Assembly (NCBI RefSeq): GCF_002119685.1
Contig: NZ_CP021108.1
Span: 5,146,001 to 5,210,000 of the forward strand
DNA: 64,000 nucleotides
DNA from: Bordetella genomosp. 8
Lineage (GTDB): Bacteria; Pseudomonadota; Gammaproteobacteria; Burkholderiales; Burkholderiaceae_B
Direction of reading: 5' to 3'
The notes under the pieces are model-generated. The model saw only the letters and a list, made by a program, of their open reading frames with translations. It did no database searches and was not told the origin of the DNA. Numbering within the stretch: the stretch's first letter is position 1; each line of letters opens with the position of its first letter. Shown piece by piece: positions 34,211 to 42,526 of this stretch. Both the position numbers and the translations under genes were made by a program.

Positions 34211-35544
34211 ATGCCGCGCCCTTCTTCGACCTGCTGATCACCAACGTCACAGCGCTGACGGTCGACCCCGCGAATCCGTGCATCGCGCACGCCAGCATAG
34301 GCGTACGCGACGGGCGCATCGCCTGGATCGGCGCGGCCGTGCCACCGGGCGCGCAGGCGACCCGGATGCTGGACGGCACCGGACGCGTGGCCACGCCAGG
34401 CTTCGTCAACGTCCATACCCATTCGGTCCTGACGATGGTGCGCGGCGTCGCCGCCGACCTTGGATTCGCGCCTTCCTATACGCCGGGCATCCCCAAGGCT
34501 TCCGACCTGGACGACGAACAGGCATGCGCGCTGGCGCGCCTGGGCGCGATGGAAGCCCTGCTGGCGGGCTCGACCGTGATCGGCGACCACTTCACCCACG
34601 CGGACAGCACCACCGAAGCCATCGCCGCCCTGGGGCCGCGCGTCGCGGCCAGCTGGCGCATCCTCGACGTCGATTTCGACCGCGTCGCCCGCAGCCGCGA
34701 ATGGGTGCACGAGCCCGCCATCGGTGCAGCCCTGCTCGCGCGCGGACTGCAACTGGCGGATCGCTGGGCGGGACATCCCCGCGTCACCGTGCAACTGGCC
34801 GCGCATGCGGCCGATACCTGTTCGGATCAGTTGCTGGCGGACGTCGCGCTGCATGCCGGCCGGCTCGGCCTGCGCGTGAACACGCACCTGGGCCAGAGCC
34901 AGGCCGAGGTCGATCGCGTGCGTGCGCGCTGCGGCAAGACCTCGACCCAGGTGATGGACCAGGCCGGCCTGCTGAACGACCGGCTGATCGCCGGCCACTG
35001 CATCTACGTATCGCCGGACGACGCCGCCCGGCTGGCCGCGGCCGGCGCCCACGTCGCGCATATCCCCAAGTGCAACGCCGCATCGGGCCGCTTGGCGCCC
35101 ACCCCCATGCTGCGCCGCGCCGGCCTGAACATCGCCCTGGCGACCGACACGCAGCATGGCGACATGATCGAACTGATGCGCTGGGCGCTGGCGACCGCGC
35201 GTATCCAGGAAGGCCGGGTGGACGATGCATGGCAACCGGCCGACGTGCTGCACATGGCCACGCAAGGCGGCGCCGACGCGATGGGGCTGGGCGATGAGCT
35301 GGGCAGCCTGAGCGTGGGCAAGCAGGCCGACATCGTCCTGCTGGACGCCACGCGGCCGCACTGGGTGCCGCTGGTCAATCCGGCCGGCACGCTGGTGCAC
35401 ACCGGACAGGGACGCGACGTCGAAACGGTGATCGTCGCGGGCGATATCGTTGTCGACCAAGGTCGGCCGGTGTACGCGGACCTGGACCGCATATGCGAAG
35501 ACGGCAGGCGCGCGGCGCGGCAGGTGTGGGAAAAGGCGAGCTAG
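34207..35544 (+). CDS. Metal amidohydrolase/deaminase (AtzB/TrzA/SsnA-like)
   Basis: Amidohydrolase of 445 residues related to hydrolytic deaminases and dechlorinases such as TrzA, AtzB and guanine deaminase. Metal and catalytic residues are H70-x-H72 (NVHTHS), H227 (RVNTHLGQ), E234, H264 (IAGHCIY) and D314 (LATDTQHG). It overlaps the hydantoinase stop by four bases and ends the operon; its stop codon shares CTAG with the stop of the convergent LysR gene. It may remove an amino group from a heterocycle before or after ring opening. Substrate unknown. Confidence 0.92.
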   Translation: MNAAPFFDLLITNVTALTVDPANPCIAHASIGVRDGRIAWIGAAVPPGAQATRMLDGTGRVATPGFVNVHTHSVLTMVRGVAADLGFAPSYTPGIPKASDLDDEQACALARLGAMEALLAGSTVIGDHFTHADSTTEAIAALGPRVAASWRILDVDFDRVARSREWVHEPAIGAALLARGLQLADRWAGHPRVTVQLAAHAADTCSDQLLADVALHAGRLGLRVNTHLGQSQAEVDRVRARCGKTSTQVMDQAGLLNDRLIAGHCIYVSPDDAARLAAAGAHVAHIPKCNAASGRLAPTPMLRRAGLNIALATDTQHGDMIELMRWALATARIQEGRVDDAWQPADVLHMATQGGADAMGLGDELGSLSVGKQADIVLLDATRPHWVPLVNPAGTLVHTGQGRDVETVIVAGDIVVDQGRPVYADLDRICEDGRRAARQVWEKAS

Positions 35545-36440
35545 CCGGCGCCTTTGCGAGTACCGCCGCACCCATTCGGGCAACACGCCAGGAACGCGCG
35601 CAGGATGGGCGATGCATCGCCCTTGCGCCAGGCGATGGCGATCTCGGCGGCAGCGTACGATTCCTTGATCGGCCGGTACGCCACCTTGCGGCCATGCAGC
35701 TTGTCCATCGACTCCGGCACCAGTGCCACGCCGGCGCCGGCGGCGACCATGCCCAGCACCGACTCCATGGGCTCGGCCTCCTGCACGACGTTGGGCACGA
35801 AGCCGGCGCGCCGGCAGGCCTGCAGCGCCAGTCGGCCGAAGCCGCGTCCCTTCGACCACGGCACCATGACGAAATCCTCGTCGGCGAGGTCGCGCAGCGA
35901 CAGGCCGCGACGCGCGGCCAAGGCGTGTTCCGCGGGCAGTGCGGCGAGCAGGCGCATGCGTGTCAGCTTGCGCGTTTCGAGCTCGTCGTCATCGATGGGT
36001 AGCACCACCAGGCCCACGTCGATGCGGCCTTCGACAAGGGCCGCCTGGTGATAGGCCAGGTTCAGCGGATTGAGCACCAGTTCCACTTCGGGATGGCGGC
36101 GGCGAAACAGCGCGAGCGCGTCCGGAAAAAGGTACGCCGCCGTGCCGCCCAGGCCGATGGCGATCTTGCCCACCTGTCCCGCCGCCACGCGCCGAGTGGA
36201 TACGACCGCCGCCTGCGCGGCGGCGACCAGGGCGCGCGCCTGCTCGTAGAAATGCGCGCCCGCGGCGGTGAGCCGCACGTATTGCTTGGAACGCTCGAAC
36301 AGCGGCGTGCCGATCTCCGCTTCCAGCAGCATGATCTGGCGGCTGACGGGCGGCTGGGATACATGCAGCAGCGCCGCCGCGCGCGTGAAACTGAGTTCTT
36401 CGGCGACCGCGATGAAGTACCGCAGCTGGCGCAATTCCAT
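35541..36440 (-). CDS. LysR-family transcriptional regulator
   Basis: Regulator of 299 residues. The helix-turn-helix at residues 1-60 reads MELRQLRYFIAVAEELSFTR, then SQPPVSRQIMLLE; the effector domain resembles BenM/CatM (VNPL, LPAEHALA). It is divergent from the alpha/beta-hydrolase genes, and a T-N11-A LysR box lies immediately before its start codon. It probably controls the 36.5-40.4 kb operon. Its stop codon overlaps that of the converging amidohydrolase gene in the shared tetramer CTAG. Confidence 0.94.
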   Translation of the reverse strand: MELRQLRYFIAVAEELSFTRAAALLHVSQPPVSRQIMLLEAEIGTPLFERSKQYVRLTAAGAHFYEQARALVAAAQAAVVSTRRVAAGQVGKIAIGLGGTAAYLFPDALALFRRRHPEVELVLNPLNLAYHQAALVEGRIDVGLVVLPIDDDELETRKLTRMRLLAALPAEHALAARRGLSLRDLADEDFVMVPWSKGRGFGRLALQACRRAGFVPNVVQEAEPMESVLGMVAAGAGVALVPESMDKLHGRKVAYRPIKESYAAAEIAIAWRKGDASPILRAFLACCPNGCGGTRKGAG

Positions 36441-36461
36441 GTAATACCTTTTTAGCATTAC
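36441..36461. promoter_or_regulatory. LysR box GTAAT-N11-ATTAC
   Basis: Perfect 5-bp arms spaced by 11 bases, the canonical T-N11-A layout, directly upstream of the LysR start and about 80 bases before the divergent hydrolase gene. This is a strong candidate for the site through which the LysR protein represses itself and activates the operon. Confidence 0.6.
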
Positions 36462-36479
36462 CGTGGTGCCGATTATATA
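36452..36479 (+). promoter_or_regulatory. Possible sigma-70 promoter for the hydrolase operon
   Basis: TTAGCA and TATATA separated by 16 bases, about 60 bases before the hydrolase ATG and overlapping the right arm of the LysR box. AT-rich in an otherwise GC-rich region. Confidence 0.35.
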
Positions 36480-36537
36480 TTGGACGACTTACGGCGATCT
36501 TCTTAATCTGGCCTGGCCTCGACACAGGACCGACGCC

Positions 36538-37497
36538 ATGACACAGCCAGATCCGCAGCGCGCCAGTGCCCCTTCCTATTCCGGCATGCCGCAAGGCCGC
36601 TGGGTCGATGTGGCCCAGGTCCGCACCCGCTATTTCGAAGCGGGCAGCGGCGAACCCGTGGTCTTCATCTATGGGGGCAATTTCGGCATGGCCGATGGCG
36701 CCTCCAGCGCCTACACCTGGAACCTGAACCTGCAAGCCCTGGCGGACGCCGGCTACCGCGCCATCGCCTTCGACAAACTGGGTCAAGGCGAAACCGGCAA
36801 CCCCTCGCGGGACCAGGACTACACCATGCAAGCGGTGGTGGACCATGCCGCCGCGTTTCTGCGCGCGCTGGACCTGCCGCCCGTGCATCTGGTGGGCCAT
36901 TCGCGCGGTGGCTATGCGGCGACGCGCCTGACGCTGCAGCACCCGCAATCGGTACGCACGCTGACCATCGTCAACAGCGGCACGCTCAGTCCGGGCGTGG
37001 GCACCAACGAAGTCGTGCTGTGCAACCCGCCGCATGCCCGTGGCAGCCGCGAGGCGGTGCGCTGGGTCTACGAAAACTACAGCCATGATCCAGGCGTCGT
37101 CACCGACGAATGGGTGGATGCCGTCATGCGCATCCTGGCGCTCGACAAGTATCGCGAGACCGTCGCCAAGATGGCGGGCGAAGGGCTGGGCGAACGCGTA
37201 TTCCTGCCGGAACTCGCCCGGCAGAAACGCGAAACGCTGCGCTGGCTGGATGAAGGCAGGTTGCAGCGGCCGGTGCAGGTGGTGTGGGGCTACAACGACC
37301 GCACCGCCGTACTGGAGCGCGGCATGGAGCTGTTCCGCGCGGTATCGCGGCATCAGCGCGACGCGCTGTTCAGCGTCATCAACGAGTCGGGACATTTCCC
37401 CTTCCGCGAGCACCCCGCGCAGTTCAACGCCCTGCTCGCGCGCTTCTTTGCCTTGCAGCGCGCGGCATGCGCCGCGGACGCCGTGGGCGCCGCATAA
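36538..37497 (+). CDS. Alpha/beta hydrolase, C-C bond or ester hydrolase type
   Basis: Cytoplasmic alpha/beta hydrolase of 319 residues. The triad is complete: nucleophile S122 (VGHSRGGYA), acid D254 (WGYNDRTA) and base H286 (ESGHFPFREHP). The oxyanion region is YGGNFG. The wording resembles meta-cleavage-product hydrolases and other carbon-carbon bond hydrolases of aromatic catabolism. The start at 36538 is preferred; the conserved fold begins about 20 residues later. It is the first gene of an operon with a second, degenerate paralogue 10 bases downstream. Confidence 0.92.
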   Translation: MTQPDPQRASAPSYSGMPQGRWVDVAQVRTRYFEAGSGEPVVFIYGGNFGMADGASSAYTWNLNLQALADAGYRAIAFDKLGQGETGNPSRDQDYTMQAVVDHAAAFLRALDLPPVHLVGHSRGGYAATRLTLQHPQSVRTLTIVNSGTLSPGVGTNEVVLCNPPHARGSREAVRWVYENYSHDPGVVTDEWVDAVMRILALDKYRETVAKMAGEGLGERVFLPELARQKRETLRWLDEGRLQRPVQVVWGYNDRTAVLERGMELFRAVSRHQRDALFSVINESGHFPFREHPAQFNALLARFFALQRAACAADAVGAA

Positions 37498-37507
37498 GGA
37501 TCTGGCC

Positions 37508-38479
37508 ATGAACGATGCATCGATGACTCTCCCTGGACTGCAAACCTGCATGCTGGAAATAGGCGGCCGTCCCGCCCGCCTCCTGCGCGGCGGCGACGCC
37601 GATGCCGGGACCGCCATGGTGTTCGTCCACGGCGGCGCGCCTGGCTTGACACCGTATGCCAGCGGCGCCCACATCTGGGGCCAGGTGCTGCGCCGCTTCG
37701 CGGCGGACGGCATGGTCCTGGCGCTGGATCTGCCTGGCTTCGGCGGCACGGGCGCGGGAACAGCGGCAGGACCCGCCCCGGTACCCGAGGCAAAACGCGC
37801 CGCCGGTCCGGCTGGCTCGGCAAGCGGCATCCCGGCCTACGGCATCGAGCCCATGATCGACCATATCGATGCCGTGCTGCGCGCCGTCGGCATCCGCCGC
37901 TGCCACATCGTCGCGCACGACACCGGCGGGCTCGCCGCCCTGCTGCTGGCCTGTCGCCAGCCAGGCTATGTCGAGGCCGTCAGCGTCGTGTCGTCGGTGG
38001 CCGCGGCGCCCACCGGCGACGGAGTCGAGAACCTGACCCTGGCCCATCCGCCGCTGCCGGCCGGTACACGCGACAGCCAGCGCTGGGCGCTCGAGCGCGT
38101 CTCCTACTCGCACCACCACGTGGGGGACGTTCTGGACGAATGCGTGCAGGCGGCGCGGCAGGAACCCGCGCGTACCGCCGCCGCGCACATGGCGGACGCC
38201 GCCACCCGCCAGGCCTGGGCCGCCTCCCTGGCGCGCTCCAAGGCCCGGTTGTTCGAACTATGCCGCGATGGCGGCGTGCCCGCGCCGGTACAGGTCATCT
38301 GGGGCACGCACGACCCGCTCGCGACCGTGGACCAGGGCATGTGGCTGTACCGCATTCTGGCGCAGCGACAGCCCACGGCGCATTTCCACCTGATCAACCG
38401 GGCGGGCGCGCTGCCTTTCCGCGAAGAACCCGACGCTTTCCACGCCGTGGTCTCCGCGTTCTCTGACGCCTTACGCTGA
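37508..38479 (+). CDS. Alpha/beta hydrolase-fold protein with altered catalytic residues
   Basis: Protein of 323 residues with the same fold as the preceding gene. The nucleophile elbow reads VAHDTGGLA: D138 replaces Ser, as in haloalkane dehalogenases and epoxide hydrolases. The usual catalytic His is missing: the motif corresponding to SGHFPF in the upstream paralogue is AGALPF (A301). D269 (WGTHDPLA) is kept. An inserted Ala/Gly/Pro-rich stretch lies at about 82-108. Either the enzyme uses another base, works as a non-hydrolytic partner, or is inactive. It starts 10 bases after its neighbour and precedes a Bug receptor gene in the same operon. Confidence 0.9.
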   Translation: MNDASMTLPGLQTCMLEIGGRPARLLRGGDADAGTAMVFVHGGAPGLTPYASGAHIWGQVLRRFAADGMVLALDLPGFGGTGAGTAAGPAPVPEAKRAAGPAGSASGIPAYGIEPMIDHIDAVLRAVGIRRCHIVAHDTGGLAALLLACRQPGYVEAVSVVSSVAAAPTGDGVENLTLAHPPLPAGTRDSQRWALERVSYSHHHVGDVLDECVQAARQEPARTAAAHMADAATRQAWAASLARSKARLFELCRDGGVPAPVQVIWGTHDPLATVDQGMWLYRILAQRQPTAHFHLINRAGALPFREEPDAFHAVVSAFSDALR

Positions 38480-38515
38480 TCCAGGCGGCCGAAGCCGCAT
38501 ACAAGGGGAATACAC

Positions 38516-39490
38516 ATGAAGCGCGTACTTGGAGTCTGCATTGCCCTGATCGTGTCATGCATGGCGGCGTCCGGCGCCGCCGCGGAGTTTCCGGACCGGC
38601 CGATCCGCCTGATCATGCCTTTCAGCCCCGGCGGGCCCACGGATATGGTGGCTCGCGTGCTGGCGCAGCATGCCGGGCAACGTCTGGGGCAGACCATCGT
38701 GGTGGAAAACCGCGCCGGCGCGAACGGCATCATCGGCACCGGCGCGGTCGCGACGGCAACGCCGGACGGCTACACGCTGCTGCTGGCGCCGACGTCGCAC
38801 ACCATCAATCCCAGCCTGTACAAGAAGCTGCCCTACGACACCGTGCGCGACTTTGCCTCGGTGATCTACGTCGGAAACTCGCCCGGCCTGGTACTGGTGA
38901 CCGGCCCGCAGGTTCCGGCCACGACGGTACGGGAGCTGGTGGAACTCAGCCGCAAACCCGGCACGTCCATTGCCTATGGTTCGGCCGGCAACGGCAACCT
39001 GCTGCACCTGGCGGGCGAATACTTCAACCGCGCCACGGGTTCACGCATGCTGCACGTGCCGTACAAGGGCGCGGGCGCCATCATCGCCGGCCTGTATTCC
39101 GGCGAAATCCAGGCCGCGTTCCTGGGCCCGCCCCAAGCCGCCGAGTTGATCCAGGCCGGCAAGCTGCGCGGCATCGCCGTGACCAGCGCCAAACGCATCC
39201 CGCAACTGCCCGACCTGCCCACGATCGCCGAGGCCGGCTACGCCGGCTACGACTTCGACGGCGGCATCCAGGCGGCCATCTACGCGCCGGCCGCCACCCC
39301 CAAGGCGGTGATCGCCAGGCTGAACGACACGTTCAACGCCGTGCTCATGGAACCGGAGATCCGGGAACGCTTCGCCACGCTGGCGCTGGACATCGCCGGC
39401 GGGCCGCCGTCCGCGCTGGACCAACAGGTCGCCCGGCGCATGGCCTTGTATGCGGACCTGGTGCGCCAGGCCGGCATCCAGCCCGAATGA
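38516..39490 (+). CDS. Bug/TctC-family periplasmic solute receptor
   Basis: Receptor of 324 residues with a signal peptide ending ASGAAA (about residue 23) and mature start EFPDRPIRLIMPFSPGG. VVENRAGANGIIG, YGSAGNGNLLHLAGE and HVPYKGAGA are family hallmarks. It lies in an operon with two alpha/beta hydrolases and a PuuE-like deacetylase under the divergent LysR gene, so it probably captures the substrate or precursor of these enzymes. No permease partner nearby. Confidence 0.95.
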   Translation: MKRVLGVCIALIVSCMAASGAAAEFPDRPIRLIMPFSPGGPTDMVARVLAQHAGQRLGQTIVVENRAGANGIIGTGAVATATPDGYTLLLAPTSHTINPSLYKKLPYDTVRDFASVIYVGNSPGLVLVTGPQVPATTVRELVELSRKPGTSIAYGSAGNGNLLHLAGEYFNRATGSRMLHVPYKGAGAIIAGLYSGEIQAAFLGPPQAAELIQAGKLRGIAVTSAKRIPQLPDLPTIAEAGYAGYDFDGGIQAAIYAPAATPKAVIARLNDTFNAVLMEPEIRERFATLALDIAGGPPSALDQQVARRMALYADLVRQAGIQPE

Positions 39491-39530
39491 TGCCGGCCGT
39501 GCGTCCGCCGGTCCTTACAGGAACCTCTCC

Positions 39531-40418
39531 ATGACCACACCACCCATGAACCAATCCGGCCCCCGCTATCCGCGCGACTGGCACTGGCCGCACGGCGAGC
39601 ACATCGCCGTTTCCGTCACGCTGGCCTTCGAATCCTTCGTGAACCACAGCCAGATCACCTTGGAGAAGACCGCCAACAAGACGGATCATTTTTCGCTCAG
39701 CTATGCCGAGTACGGCGCCAAGGCGGGCATCTGGCGGCTGATGGACCTGCTGGACGAATTCGGCATCAAGAGCAACGTATCGACCAATGGACTGGCGGCG
39801 GAAAAGCACCCGCACGTGATCCGCGCCCTCGTGGACGCAGGCCATGAGGTGGCCGGCCATGCGTGGGCCAACGACGTGCTGATGCGGGACGACGACCCCG
39901 CCGCCGAGTTGGAAGAAATCCGCCGCTGCACGCGCGTGCTGACGGAAACCGCCGGCCGGCCGCCGCTGGGCTGGACCAGCCCGGGCAGCGCCGGCTCGGC
40001 CAACACGCTGGATTTCCTGAAGCGGGAAGGCTATCTCTGGAACGCCGACGATGCCAGCGACGACCTGCCGTTCATCCGCGAAACCGCGCACGGCCCGATC
40101 GTCATCATGCCGCGAACCAACCTGCCGCACAACGACCTGTGGATGTGGGTCTGGGGCCGCAACCCGCCTTCCATCATCTGGGACGGCTTCAAGGACACCT
40201 TCGACGAGTTGTACCGGGAAGGCCAGGCCGGACGGCCCAAGTGGACGGAGATCACGCTGCACGCCCACATGGCCGGCCGCCCCACGCTGATACCGACGCT
40301 ACGCCGCTGCCTGTCCTATGCGCGCGAACACCAGGGCGTATGGTGGGCGACGAAGTCGGAGATTGCCGCCTGGACGCAGCGGATGAGCGGCGGGGACGCG
40401 GGGGCGCCGCGTGCCTAG
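39531..40418 (+). CDS. Polysaccharide-deacetylase-family protein, PuuE/allantoinase-like branch
   Basis: NodB-fold hydrolase of 295 residues without a signal peptide, so cytoplasmic. Visible motifs are LAFESFVNHS in place of the usual TFDD, AGHEVAGHAWAND with H110 and N114, and GWTSPGSAGS. The missing Asp-Asp pair and cytoplasmic location point to the PuuE-like branch that hydrolyses small amides such as allantoin rather than glycans. It is the last gene of the 36.5-40.4 kb operon, 40 bases after the Bug gene. Substrate unknown. Confidence 0.88.
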   Translation: MTTPPMNQSGPRYPRDWHWPHGEHIAVSVTLAFESFVNHSQITLEKTANKTDHFSLSYAEYGAKAGIWRLMDLLDEFGIKSNVSTNGLAAEKHPHVIRALVDAGHEVAGHAWANDVLMRDDDPAAELEEIRRCTRVLTETAGRPPLGWTSPGSAGSANTLDFLKREGYLWNADDASDDLPFIRETAHGPIVIMPRTNLPHNDLWMWVWGRNPPSIIWDGFKDTFDELYREGQAGRPKWTEITLHAHMAGRPTLIPTLRRCLSYAREHQGVWWATKSEIAAWTQRMSGGDAGAPRA

Positions 40419-40481
40419 AAGCCGCGGCACCGGCGTGACGCCGCGACGGCATCCTGCCGGAAGCCGCACGCAGGCGCGGCC

Positions 40482-41426
40482 CTATTCCGAATACCACAAG
40501 GCATCCGCCATCGGCAGCCGGTAGTCGGCGTCCGCCAGCTGCCGACGCAGCTCCAGCGATTGCTCGTCCGACAGTTCGACCAGCGGTGGGCGCACGATGC
40601 GCCAGGCATCGTCGCCAGACTGCCAGGCCACGGCTTCCTTCATCGCCGAGATCATCGGAAAGGCCTGGAAGATGCCGCGGATCTTGCGGATGCGTTCGTG
40701 CCAGGCATCCGCCTGCGGCGTCTGCCATTGCTTGTACAGATGCATGATCTCCGTGGCGTTGACGTTGGCGGTGGCGGTGATGCAGCCCACCGCGCCGGCC
40801 CGCAGGCCCGGCAGCAGGAATACCTCGCTGCCGGGGAATACATCGAAGCCATCCGCCGCGAACTCGCGCACCATCGCGGCCGTGTTGTCCCAGTCGCCGG
40901 AGCTGTCCTTGGCGCCCGCGACCTGTTTGGGATACGCCTTCAGCAGGCGCTCGATCAGCCCCAGGGTGATCGGCACGCCGCTGACCGGCGGTATGTGATA
41001 CAGGTAGACCCGCAGGCGCTCGTCGCCGACGCCCTCGATCAGGTTGGCGTAGGCGCGGAACAGGCCTTCGTCGCTGACGCCCTTGTAGTAGAACGGCGGC
41101 AGCACCAGCACGCCCGCGCAGCCGGCCCGCACCGCATGGCGCGTCAGTTCGACCGCGTCCGGGATCGCGCAGGCGCCGGTCCCGGGCATCATGCGCTCGG
41201 GCGGCAGGCCCGCCGACAGCAGCGCATCCAGCAGGCTGCGTTTTTCCGCGACGGACATGGACGCGGCTTCCGAGTTGGTGCCGAAGACCGCCAGCCCGAC
41301 GCCCTGCTCGACCAGGGCGCGGCAGTGCCGCACCAGGCCTTCCGTGCTGGGCTTGCGGTCCAGCTCGAACGGTGTCAGCACCGGCGACAGCACGCCGCGC
41401 AGACGATGATCATGGGGATGGGACAT
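40482..41426 (-). CDS. DapA-family (class I aldolase fold) lyase/dehydratase
   Basis: Schiff-base enzyme of 314 residues, probably tetrameric and cytoplasmic. K173 (GAKDSSGDW) is the imine-forming Lys and Y143 (YLYHIPPV) the proton shuttle. GTNSEAAS replaces the DHDPS-type GTTGE, so this is a catabolic relative (2-keto-3-deoxy sugar acid aldolase/dehydratase or similar) rather than lysine biosynthesis. It is divergent from a LysR gene across 185 bases. The IlvD/Edd-family dehydratase nearby could supply its 2-keto-3-deoxy acid substrate. Confidence 0.92.
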   Translation of the reverse strand: MSHPHDHRLRGVLSPVLTPFELDRKPSTEGLVRHCRALVEQGVGLAVFGTNSEAASMSVAEKRSLLDALLSAGLPPERMMPGTGACAIPDAVELTRHAVRAGCAGVLVLPPFYYKGVSDEGLFRAYANLIEGVGDERLRVYLYHIPPVSGVPITLGLIERLLKAYPKQVAGAKDSSGDWDNTAAMVREFAADGFDVFPGSEVFLLPGLRAGAVGCITATANVNATEIMHLYKQWQTPQADAWHERIRKIRGIFQAFPMISAMKEAVAWQSGDDAWRIVRPPLVELSDEQSLELRRQLADADYRLPMADALWYSE

Positions 41427-41611
41427 GGCGGACTCCTCCTGGCGGAACGGGCGCCTCGTACGCGGGCGCCACAACGGCAAGGTAGCAGTGTCGCCCGATC
41501 GGGAACAAGAAGAAACACCGTTCCGTTACTATCACACCGCAATAATTTTCTGGATGGGCATACCGCGCCTGGGCGCTTTGCCCGGCCGCCCGGCCGGGCG
41601 TGGACTGGAAC

Positions 41612-42514
41612 ATGGACACGCGCTATCTGCAGAGCTTCGTCACCGTGGTCGAAAGCGGTTCGTTCGCGCAGGCGGCGCGTCGCCTGGACCTGACGCCCAC
41701 CGCCGTGGCCGCGCGCATCAAGGCCCTGGAAGAAACGCTGGGCCTGTCGCTGATCAAGCGCGCCGGGCGTTCCGTGCGCCCCACCGAGCCCGGCATGCGC
41801 ATCCTGGAACGCGCCCGCGCCCTGCTGCGCGATGCGCGCGACCTGGCCGCGCTGGCCGAAGACGACGCCGCCTACGGCGAGCTGCGGCTCGGCGTCTTCG
41901 TTTCCGCCATGACCAGCGTGTTGCCGCCCGTGCTCAAGCGCGTGTACGCCCGTTATCCCAGCCTGTCGGTATTCGTCATGCCGGGCGCGTCGGTGGACCT
42001 GTGCCACCGCGTGGCGGCCGGCGAGCTGGACGCCGCGATCGTGGTCGAGCCGCAGTTCGCCATCGGCAAGTCGGTGCGCTGGCAATCCATCATGGAAGAA
42101 CCGCTGGTGGTGGTCGCGCCCGCCGCCATGAAGGGGCGCGATCCGCACGACCTGCTGCGCACCCAGCCCTTCATCCGTTATGACCGGTCGGTACTGGGCG
42201 GCCAACTGGCGGACCGCTACCTGCGCGATCACCGCATCGTGCCGCACCAGCGGCTCGAGATGGACAGCCTGCTGGGGGTGGCGGCACTGGTGGACCAGGG
42301 GCTGGGCGTTGCGCTGCTGCCCGACTGGTCATCTCTGTGGTCGGCGCGCTATGCCTTGACGCGCATCGCCCTGCCGGGCCGCGCGCCGGTGCGCCGCGTC
42401 GGCCTGGTGTGGCAGGCGCAGGGCGCGCGCACGGCGTTGGCGGAAACGCTGCTGGAAGTCGCGCGCGCGATCTTCGCCGGCGACGGTGGAAAGCCGGGCG
42501 CGCGTGGCGATTGA
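41612..42514 (+). CDS. LysR-family transcriptional regulator
   Basis: Regulator of 300 residues. The helix-turn-helix lies at residues 1-60 (MDTRYLQSFVTVVESGSFAQ, then TPTAVAARIKALE), followed by a normal effector domain. The ATG at 41612 is preferred over an in-frame GTG four codons earlier because the conserved N-terminus starts there. It is divergent from the DapA-family gene and convergent with the dehydratase gene, and probably controls one or both. Confidence 0.93.
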   Translation: MDTRYLQSFVTVVESGSFAQAARRLDLTPTAVAARIKALEETLGLSLIKRAGRSVRPTEPGMRILERARALLRDARDLAALAEDDAAYGELRLGVFVSAMTSVLPPVLKRVYARYPSLSVFVMPGASVDLCHRVAAGELDAAIVVEPQFAIGKSVRWQSIMEEPLVVVAPAAMKGRDPHDLLRTQPFIRYDRSVLGGQLADRYLRDHRIVPHQRLEMDSLLGVAALVDQGLGVALLPDWSSLWSARYALTRIALPGRAPVRRVGLVWQAQGARTALAETLLEVARAIFAGDGGKPGARGD

Positions 42515-42526
42515 CCACACACGCTG

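Noticed and set aside
41494..41503. CCCGATCGGG palindrome as operator for the DapA/LysR divergent promoter
   Set aside because: A 10-bp GC palindrome is common by chance in this DNA and lacks LysR T-N11-A spacing.
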